Assembly: GCA_014773175.1 (NCBI GenBank)
Contig: VXCM01001495.1
Coordinates: 1 to 64,000 of the forward strand
Direction of reading: 5' to 3'
Length of the DNA stretch: 64,000 nt
Origin: Lucifuga dentata
Taxonomy: Eukaryota > Chordata > Actinopteri > Ophidiiformes > Bythitidae
Shown: positions 55,901-64,000 of the stretch, piece by piece
How the letters are laid out: the number at the start of each line of letters is the position of its first letter
Position numbering within the stretch: the stretch's first letter is position 1
Position numbers and translations under genes: made by a program
The notes under the pieces: generated by a model
Databases searched by the model: none
What the model was told of the DNA's origin: nothing
The model's input: only the letters and a program-made list of their open reading frames with translations

Positions 55901-58900
55901 TGATTTTCTTCTTTATTTCAGTGTTTATTTTAGGCATCATTTAGGTCAAATCTAAGTGAACTCACATTTTGAGAGCTGATGTTTCCTCTTCCAGCTGTGC
56001 TTTGGCAGCTGCGTCTTTGGAGTGGCGAGCATGCCAGTCAGTGGATTCAGAGAGAGCTTGTGCCAACTGGGACTCCTAAAGGATAAAATACACACACACA
56101 CACAGTCTGCTTTCTGTATTTCGTACTGCATACTTTATGGCTGGTATACATTAGACGACCATAAAGTGAGCTGGTAAGAGCTCAGTTACACTCTGATAGG
56201 ATTCCAGTTCCCGGACCCCAAGAAGCAGGAAATCATCATCAGTTTCCTGTCCTCGCCTGTTTTCAGTGGTTGTGTATTTTACGGCTGAACTAAGAGGTCA
56301 GCTGAAATTTATTTGAACTTGATTGGTCTACAAGCAAACAACCAGACAAGGCATCATCAATACCAAGAAAACTTAGCTGTGGACAAGCACTGAATATACA
56401 CCGAAAGCACCTGAGTCATCACAATTCATATCTGACAACCCACAGTCAGTATATGTTTATATGCACACTACACTCTGATTTTTTTGTCCATACTATGATT
56501 AAAAATAGATTAAGATGCATCCTTGTAGGGAATTAATAGGATTCTATCGTTTGCTTAAACATACAGTATGTGATTTGTTGATAAGTCATCTTATGAGAGG
56601 AAGTACGCCAGGTGAAGAAATGCATGCACACATTACATTCTTGAGTAAATCCACTTAACCCCATAACATAAGTCTGCTACTCAGAGCACATCAATGTCTA
56701 TTTATGCTTATTTCAATCTGATTATGGTGTTTACATGATGTTTAAAAAAAAAAAAAAAAAAAAAAAATCAACTTTATTGCCTTAATTTAATAAGAATCAA
56801 AGTACATGTAAACGTACAGTGTGATAATCTGCAGTGGTGTGGAAAAGAACTGCTTTACTATTTGTTAGAACCTAAATGTATTCAGGGTAGAATCACTGAG
56901 CATTTCATGTTGTTTTGCAGGAATGCCGTGCTCAAACACTCACACACATTCACACCTGGAGGGGACAACCACAGCCAACCAACTGCTGACAACTGAGCCG
57001 ATCCACTTCAACACTTTGGCAATTATGTACAGTGCCTTGCTCAGTGGTAATGAGGGAGGGGCAGATGCTCATTCTCCTCCCCCAGCAAGATTTCTGGTAA
57101 CAGTCCCAGAATCAAATCGGCGACCCTTAGGTCACATACTCGCTTCTCTAAATTTAAGGCAACCACTGTGGAATATATTGCATATATTCACTTATTTCTA
57201 CACAATGGAGTTGCGTAGTGTTTAACACACACTCCAACACACTAATATGACAGACAGAGTTAACGCATCTGCTATCCAAAGCAAACACATATAGCTATTG
57301 GGGAAACACACATTATTTATATGTGCTAAGCACTTCGGGTTACTAGTGTAGAGCAATTTAAAAAATGGGTTGCCTGAAAAAAGTTTAGACAACAGTAAAG
57401 ATGTATTATTGCTTTTTAAATTACTATTTTATGTACTTGCTGAGGTATGTAACCCACAAGCTTACAGTGACAGCAGCGTATCTGCCTCTACACACTGAAC
57501 CGCCCCGTCGCTTTGTGAATTTCAGGTATCAGGCTCTACACCTGCGGCAGCTCCTCCACTGACCTTCTCTTGGAGTTTGGTGGTGAGATGCCTGCTGGAC
57601 TCCTTGGCCCGCTCAGCCTGCTGGCTCAGCATGTCTGCCATCTCCCGGTCTCTCCTGTGCTGCTCCTTCTCTGTCTGCAGCTCCTCCTGCAGGGTCTGGA
57701 GCTCCTCCTGGCGCCGGTCGTGGCTCTGCTGCATCCTCTGCTCAGCATAAATACAAAGAAACGTAATCTAATGGGAGTTTAGTTTCATGTTCTCTGGTCC
57801 CTCCTGTGTCTTTCAACTACAATTTGCTGTAATTGCCACATAAGTCACATTTTCACAAGGTGGAAGACTACAATAGCTAATTGGGGCAGAGATTTAAATG
57901 CAGATGTAACATATCACCATGCTGAAAGCTGGAATAATAACACATCTTGGCGACATATTTTATACATTATTGAACAATACTGCACATAGATTTGTTATGA
58001 ATCTTAAAGCTGAAATGTGCTGTGACACCTGTCACTTGTTCCTGGACCACAGAACCTGCAGCCTGTTAGAGCAGCTTGCCTAAATTCAAAGCTCGTACAT
58101 ATAACATATGTTTTTATCATTTTGGAATTTAAGCATCGTAAATTAATGCTGACTTTGATGAAGAGCCAGTTTAGACCAAAACACTTTCTCAAAACACTTT
58201 CTCAAAACACTTTCTCACTTAATGGCAACCTTAAAGGACCACACCGGCAATTTTGCATGTTTAAGCCCAATAAATACAACCCATGCTCATATTACATTGC
58301 TGACAACCATTTTCCAAAACATAAAACTGCATTTTAGTTTTCCTGTTATTTTGCCAAATCCCTTAATCTTTTGAAATGAAATGTTCAGGTAATACACCCA
58401 CCTTAAAATTCAACACTAACACGTATGCCTTCATGCAGAAGTGATAGTCCATTTAATTTCTCTGTAAAAGTCATATTGTCTTGGGACTATATTCCCTGGT
58501 GGACATTATCTTCCATACAGCTTCGTGTTGAACAGGTTAAATAAAATTACTTCAACAAAAAACTTACAGACGTCGTGTTCGCTGTGATGGATTACTTATC
58601 TCAAGCATGTTTCAAGTCTCTGCAAGTCGATTTTCATAGCGTAAATTACATAAAGTAACTGGCAGGTGAGTGTCATATGTTAGTTCAACTTAAATTGTGT
58701 TAAAGCTCAATATTTTGCTCTAGCACTTCCATGTTCTCTGATTGCACACCACTAAAAATGTTTCCTAGCAACCGATTTCCACGTTACTTTGGAATTTATG
58801 ACCCAAAGCTTTTGTTTAAACGGAGCAGAACAATTTAGTAAATCACTAATTTAACTAGAGTCAGATGTTAGTAGGGATTTAACACTTAATTTTAATCAGG

Positions 58901-61900
58901 AATATACAGTATAAGTAGTGGTGCAAACCTGTCCTGGTCCATTTCTGATTGTTTGACAATATTTATGTGTGTTAAATTCTTGGTTAGTTTCATTTTAATG
59001 TTCACAGACCTGAATCTGAATAGCCAGAATGTTGTTTTCAGTTTCTTTTCTGTTCAGCTGAGATTCTAGATGGTCTCTGGTCGACTCCAGAAATCTAGAA
59101 AGGTCCTCTGTCTGTTTTACGTTGTCCTGCCATGTGGACAGAAACAGAGAGTGAACACATAAATCTTAAAGGTGTGAATGACTGCATGACCCCTTCACCT
59201 GTTTTTATGACATGACAATTTTTATTTACACTGCAGTATCCTGCAGTATCCTCCTTTTTCAAACTGAGATCATAGTGATACAAATTGTGCAATCGTGTGA
59301 GGTTTGTTGCATTAAACCTTTTCAAAATCCAAATACTCCGTAAGTTTGAAGGCTTCTTTCTCTTTGTTACTGAGTTTGGCCAACAGGAGCTGCAGGAAAA
59401 GAAAAAAAATGGTAACAATCTCCTAAAAATGTTATCTGGTGGCAGATTAACTTATCAATGAAGAAAAATTCGATGCTGCATGTGACTGTGTGTGCATTAC
59501 TCACCATGTTCTCTGCTTCACAGCTGACCAGTCTTTTCTTCAATGCATCTTTCTGGTCTAACATCATCAGCGATTCTTCCTTTTGATTAAAAAAAAAAAC
59601 AAACAAAAAAAACAAAACAATACAGCATTTGGAAAAGATCATTTGCTTAGATGAAGTGATCTAGTGTGGAACACGTATTCCTTCTGCTTTTGAAAATTTT
59701 AACATGGACCGCCTGCACCCGACACTAAACTCAAGTTATGTCTTAATAATTCTCAGAATGTGACTGCATCTGCAATTTTGTTTTTGTCCCAAATCGTACA
59801 TATTGCACTTTTTGAATTATAAGTAAATTGTCAGTAAAGAGATAGACAGTAAACAGTCAAAACAAACTTGGAAGGAAATGCTATAAAGCCTCACAGAGGA
59901 AGTAAATGCAATAAGTAGGACAGTATGAGTGTATGCAGGTTACTGATGATAACTTACATGGCTTATGTAGTTACCTCCTTATTGCTGTTTGTGCTGTAGA
60001 GCTATAAAATCTATAAAATACCTCATATTCTCTCCGCTCTCGAAGGAGCTCTCGTAGGCTGTGGTTTGTGTTGTCAAATATTTCAATCTTTTCTAACAAC
60101 AAAGCTTGCTGCCGTCTTAGTGAAGCAACGTCCATCTTCGATAGCCGCTTGTCCTAAAAAAAAAAAAAGAAAAAGAAAAAAAAAAGACAGTCACCAACAG
60201 CCAATAAAGAGGTGTTTTTTTTAAATTTATCCATCCTGCATCTACCCTTCATCTTCTAGACTCCCTGATCTGTTTCTACAGTGTGTTTACCTTTGAGAGG
60301 CTACCAACAGTTTCCTTCAGGACTGTCAGCTGATTGGCTACTGCCACGCCGTCGATTTCTGCTTCCACAAGAGCCCTCAGGAGCTTGTCTGTCTCTCTGT
60401 CTCGAGCTGCAAAATGTGCCCTAAAAACATGAGGAGTACTCAAATTCAAGTCTTAGGGGTCCACTTACCAAATTTCCATGGTGTCAAAGATTTATAATGA
60501 TGATAGAAATCTGCAGTCTGATAAAAGAGTTGAAGCTCATTCCACAGTTAAACTAATATTTGTATACTGCCATTATAACGTAGGACTGTTTTTGTGATAC
60601 ACCTGTGCCTTTTCTCTCTCTCTTTTTTAAATTTAGCTGTGCAGGTGTGAATCTACTCCAATAATTTGCGCTATGTTCCTTCCAAAATGGAATGCTTTAA
60701 ATTTGGGACACCAGCTATAGCAAAAAATGTGTTTTTTATGTTATCAATAGTGCCTGTTAACAGTTTAAATCATTAATAGACTTAGATCTTAGACTTCAAC
60801 CATTGTCAAAGTCACTTAAAAATAGTGCAGAAACAAATTGTTGACTTGACAGTGTTCATTGTGTCAAACAGGACGTACACTGCATTTTCTCTTTTACATG
60901 ACTTAAGAATCTGTTTTCCAGTTAATGACAAGTATGACTACATAAAGGAAATAATGATGGAACAATATGCCTTCACAAAATTTCTTGTATTGGTACCCAC
61001 GACTTCGATAATGTGTTTGTCTTTGTATAATTGCTGAATGTCTTTGCAAAGTTTTGCTTCTAAAAAAAGTAATTGTTATTTTATTCTAAGGGCACCAAAA
61101 ACCTGACATGTACCACAGATATGTTGCACAGATTATAGCACTATCTGTACTTGAATGCATGTTTGCCTACATTTTGAAAGTTATTCACCAAATCAGACAC
61201 ATCATGTCACCATCCTGCCTACAGAAATGGCAAGTGTATTATCTGGAGATGTTTTAAACTTAATTAGTGTTTTAGGACATGTTTACAAAACACAAATATA
61301 AGGTTTTGTCAACCTCCACCTGCTGATGTGTTTCTGCAACTTACTTCTTTGAACAGCCATCGCTTTCTTGCTCTCTGAGCAGGATGCTGAGGTTTCTAGA
61401 TGCTGCTCCCAGCTCATCTTCCTGCTCTGCGATTTCACGTTGAATGCGGATCTCACTTTCTAACTGATGCTGCAGTCTGCTTTCCTTTGTCTGCGGTGTC
61501 GACTGATCATCAAAAATACCAAACAGAAACACAGAGACATAGGAGTGAATAGTGAATAACTAAGAAGCTGCAACAAACTGTATAGCATGGAGGCAAAATA
61601 CATTTAAAATAATTACACTCCTGCATAGACTTGATATTTTTAATTCAGTCTATGTAAACTAAAAGTCTCATCATTCCTTTTCTCTGAACATGTTCATGTG
61701 CTTATAATTTTTGAAATCTTGCAACTCTTTTGCTGTTACATTATTACTGTTTTTCCACTTTGTGATTACTTTACAATCTTTGTTTGATAACTCTGTTAAA
61801 ACTTCTTCCCATTTATCTTACAAAAGGTATGGCAGAATTGGTTACTGATTGTGAATGAAAGTACAGCTGTGAGGGAATAAAACTGCAGAAACCTGCCACT

Positions 61901-62289
61901 TGTATGAGCCCAGATCCCGTCTGGACAATCTTCCTGGAGGAATCCATGGTATCTGGGACTTTGGCCGTCCACCATCTTCCTTCCTCTGTGCATCTCTGAT
62001 CCTATTCTGCAGAAAAATGAAGGGGTTAATAAAACACAGGAGACTTCCTTTATCAACAAAACTCATCATCATTATAAAGTCGGCTATTTTATTTAGATGT
62101 CTTTTCAAAACAAAGTTTCAAGATGCGGGATATATCTAGAATGTGATCTGTATGACAGCATGCTTGTTACAATATAATTCTTACGCTATCTTGCAGAGTC
62201 TTGCTGGGACTTCTCCTCATGTGAACATGTACAGGTGTTGTCTCCGGTACATGGACATGAACAGGAGGCGATGAATCACGGGTTTTCAT
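50371..62289 (-). CDS. odf2: Outer dense fiber protein 2 / cenexin, centriole appendage scaffold
   Basis: Seventeen coding exons (5' to 3'): 62185-62289, 61893-62006, 61345-61502, 60291-60420, 60022-60153, 59505-59579, 59318-59389, 59010-59126, 57564-57737, 55966-56075, 55030-55165, 54414-54524, 52939-53202, 52396-52496, 52062-52224, 50932-51057, 50371-50517 (TAG). All phases agree; 744 aa. The N-terminus MKTRDSSPPVHVHVPETTPV and IPWIPPGRLS match the ODF2/cenexin start; nearly all the rest is coiled coil (RALVEAEIDGVAVANQLTVL, SQLGRAKTELSQLQRSKEE), ending RTLQNYVHFLKTSYGNVFAD. The family builds subdistal/distal appendages of the mother centriole and sperm outer dense fibers. It seems about 50 residues shorter than mammals after residue 73. 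The intron after residue 566 is GC-AG. A possible AATAAA lies at 50358-50363. odf2a versus odf2b is not resolved. Confidence 0.95.
52892..52921. repeat. (GT)n microsatellite next to the odf2 GC donor
   Basis: A TG run beginning about 20 bp inside the intron whose 5' splice site is the GC donor at 52937-52938. Confidence 0.95.
56925..57180. repeat. Dispersed repeat with tRNA-like word (odf2 intron 9)
   Basis: The region has CACACATTCACACCTGGAGG, TACAGTGCCTTGCTCAG, and CCCAGAATCAAATCGGCGAC then CCTTAGGTCACA. The last resembles the reverse complement of a tRNA T-arm (GGTTCGAATC) found in a common fish repeat. Diverged; the frame across it is not a gene. Confidence 0.4.
58231..58650 (+). mobile_element. 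TTAA-MITE family, copy G (odf2 intron 8, right end missing)
   Basis: Starts with intact TTAA at 58231-58234 (TTAAAGGACCACACCGGC), then TTTTGCATGTTTAAGCCCAA, TTTTCCAAAACATAAAACTG, GGGACTATATTCCCTGGTGG and TTTCAAGTCTCTGCAAGTCG. It is lost after about 58645 before the right inverted terminus. Just upstream, CAAAACACTTTCT is repeated three times (58178-58216). Confidence 0.8.
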
Positions 62290-62465
62290 TGTTTTGTTAA
62301 AAGACACCGGGATAGCAGCAAGGAAGACCGTGTCAAACAGTTAACTAATTACTGTATGTGTTCTAAGTTACAAACTTCCCCGTTTCCACAAAAAAAGAAA
62401 AAAAAAATCACAGATTCAATCTCAATCTCTCATAAACGGTTATATGGAAAAAGAAACCGCTTCTG

Positions 62466-62536
62466 ATTGGCTCGTTTGCAACAACGCGTTTTGTGATTGG
62501 CCAAAAGGAGTTTTGACAAGCGTTGCCTTTAGTAAC
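62466..62536 (-). promoter_or_regulatory. odf2 promoter: RFX X-box and two CCAAT boxes
   Basis: 62522-62536 reads GTTGCCTTTAGTAAC, a full match to the RFX X-box consensus GTnRCC-N(0-3)-RGYAAC with a 3-bp spacer, 233 bp upstream of the odf2 ATG. Two inverted CCAAT boxes (ATTGG at 62466-62470 and 62496-62500) lie between it and the gene. X-boxes drive ciliary and basal-body genes in animals, which fits odf2. The same region could also serve the divergent CULT gene, whose ATG is 0.88 kb away on the other side. Confidence 0.7.
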
Positions 62537-63414
62537 GATCGTCAGATAAGGAGGGGTGCGCTTCATTTGCTTAAAACTGCGTGCCGCTTATTATGTAGCG
62601 ACAAGGGCGGATTAGAAATTAATGTAGGGGCACCCACTTCGGGTGGTCACGCATGGTCGCTACAAATTTAAAACTAATCTTTGGGTTACGTGCAGTTATT
62701 GTTGTAACTGCGCTGCCGCCGTGATTCAGTTGGGATAAACATGGTGTAAACATTGTATTTTAGCGGGCTTTCACTATTTGACAAGCTTGGTATGGCGTGA
62801 TGGTTTATTTATTTTACACAGCTGCACGGATTTGGAGCGCGCCCAAAAAAAATCACACTAAATGTTTTATTTTCCTCATAAGTATTTTTTCGCAATTTGA
62901 CACGTAGAAAGCTAACATTACATTTATTTTATGTGGCATTCAGGATTATTTAAAATTCAGTAAACCATAATCAAAGTCTTATACCTACGCACTTAGTTAT
63001 TAAAAGGCGCGTGCAACGAATGTAGATGTATAAACAGCTACTATTAAAGAAGATAATAACAGTTATGTAATATCTGTTCGCATGTGGGATTAGGAAATGG
63101 TTGAGATGACTGCACTTCCTGTTTGCTTTGCATGCCCTTTCCGGTGCCTAGCTTAACAGCTAACAGGCTTTATATACTGAAGTCACTCAGCGCTCAGTCC
63201 ATTAACTACAACATACAATACAAGTGCCCTATAATTCTACACTCCTCTGACTCAACTTAAATAAATTGTTCAACCTAATGCAATTGCTGAACCATCCATA
63301 TTGACTGATGTTCCCCCGACGCATCAGACATGTCAACCAACTTTCAAACAAAGCAGCTAGCAGCTCAAGCTAGTTAGTTTCCTGTTCAGGCTTCCATGTG
63401 CGTGTGACGCAGGG
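62537..63414. other. Intergenic promoter region between odf2 and the CULT gene
   Basis: Head-to-head spacer. The odf2 side is GC-richer up to about 62730; the rest is AT-rich without an identifiable repeat or gene. An out-of-frame ATG at 63396 precedes the CULT start and would make a very short upstream ORF (ATGTGCGTGTGA). Confidence 0.45.
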
Positions 63415-63844
63415 ATGAGAGGAAACAAAAGCGTGTGGCTGCTGGTAAAGCAGCTGGAGTTGTCACTAATGCCGTGTCTTCTGTTTATATTTCTGTTTTA
63501 TCCGGTTGTACACTGGCCTGCTGAGGCGTGTGCTACCGCAGCGGAAGGGGCAGTAAACGCCGACACTCTCATACTGTGCAGGGCGTGTGGACACGAACTA
63601 GCCGTAGGGATGGATATCCAATTCGTCCCTAGTCGGTTAGCTCTCTCTAGCCGCAACGACACGCTAGTCGGAGACAGACGGGTTAACGTCCAGCTTTTCG
63701 AAAACCCACGCGGTCTCCAATTTGAGGTTATCACGTTCAGAAAAGCGGACGTTACCCAGCACTGGCCCGCAGATAAGTACTTTTCCTGGTTCCCGGGGTT
63801 CTCCTGGACGCTGGCCACCTGCCCGCGGTGTAAGACTCATTTAG
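63415..63844 (+). CDS. Secreted CULT-domain protein (cereblon ligand-binding fold), first exon, runs off window
   Basis: This exon encodes 143 codons plus one base and ends at a GT donor (63845). From the ATG at 63415, or a better-placed Met19 at 63469 (MPCLLFIFLFYPVVHW), a hydrophobic stretch (20-35) looks like a signal peptide. The CULT domain begins with C55-RA-C58, has a potential N-glycosylation site NDT (81-83), and ends FSW125FPGFSW131TLATC136PRC139KTHLG. It aligns with the cereblon C-terminal segment around the SWFPG.AW and CxxC motifs: four zinc cysteines and two of the three tryptophans of the thalidomide pocket are present. The third (in G-W) should start the next exon. No Lon domain or DDB1-binding part precedes it. 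A family of secreted animal CULT proteins is known, function unknown. Confidence 0.85.
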
Positions 63845-64000
63845 GTGGGTAGTGGGTAGGAGGCCGTTACGTTTTTACTGATAAAAATGGAGGAAATATA
63901 TTAGAATGGTATCTAGTTTTAAAAGTCGTATTCGTTAAAATAAAAACGTGTGGGTAAGCACTGAGATAAGTCGGTGTAATAAGGCACATGTCAAAACCAC
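63845..64000. other. Start of intron 1 of the CULT gene
   Basis: AT-rich sequence after the donor GTGGGT at 63845. Without splicing the frame would stop at TAG 63850-63852. Nothing else is seen. Confidence 0.6.

Noticed and set aside
56923..57225. 100-aa frame in an odf2 intron
   Set aside because: Coincides with a diverged dispersed repeat and shows no domain.

Overview
The window is nuclear DNA from a ray-finned (teleost) fish. The evidence is intron-split vertebrate genes with GT-AG splice sites, AT-rich introns full of (CA)n/(TATC)n microsatellites, and decayed fish-type transposons (an IR/DR Tc1/mariner element, a TTAA-flanked MITE family, LINE and tRNA-SINE pieces). Nothing bacterial, viral or CRISPR-like is present. 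Exon boundaries were set by hand from splice signals, codon phase and family recall; no alignment was run.

Layout. (1) 1-11.36 kb: no recognisable coding exon; dispersed repeats, microsatellites, a CpG-rich promoter-like island (9.54-9.97 kb) and a diverged 251-bp-spaced duplication carrying TTAATTAA plus octamer motifs. (2) 11388-18349, + strand: ptges2, complete in 7 exons, 378 aa. (3) 18.35-23.6 kb: intergenic, with two TTAA-MITE copies and an almost complete but dead 1.48-kb Tc1/mariner element. (4) 23601-36127, - strand: gle1, complete in 15 exons, 711 aa; its introns hold another MITE, an 18S rRNA 3'-end relic, a SINE and a 455-bp element with long TIRs. (5) 37447-43624, + strand: gstt1-type glutathione transferase, 5 exons, 240 aa, with a LINE and a Myb/SANT relic in intron 4. 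(6) 43.6-50.4 kb: intergenic, repeats plus a truncated TRIM-type RING exon and a long inverted repeat. (7) 50371-62289, - strand: odf2 (cenexin), 17 coding exons, 744 aa, with one GC-AG intron and a perfect RFX X-box in its promoter. (8) 63415-63844, + strand: first coding exon of a secreted CULT-domain (cereblon thalidomide-pocket fold) protein that runs off the window.

The genes are functionally unrelated: a prostaglandin-E/heme enzyme, an mRNA-export factor, a detoxifying enzyme, a centriole-appendage scaffold and a secreted CULT protein. They are arranged as alternating pairs: gle1/gstt1 and odf2/CULT are head to head; ptges2/gle1 and gstt1/odf2 are tail to tail. gle1 and odf2 (with ptges2 nearby) are also close in human 9q34.11, so this is conserved synteny with a gstt gene lying between.

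Sixteen single N bases occur. Eleven sit between near-identical direct copies of about 40-67 bp and look like unmerged contig overlaps, not biology; the other five lie in simple or homopolymer tracts. I found no new multi-gene system. The items most worth following up are the secreted CULT gene, the TTAA-MITE family, the 18S relic, the odf2 X-box and GC-AG intron, and the hammerhead-like inverted repeat.
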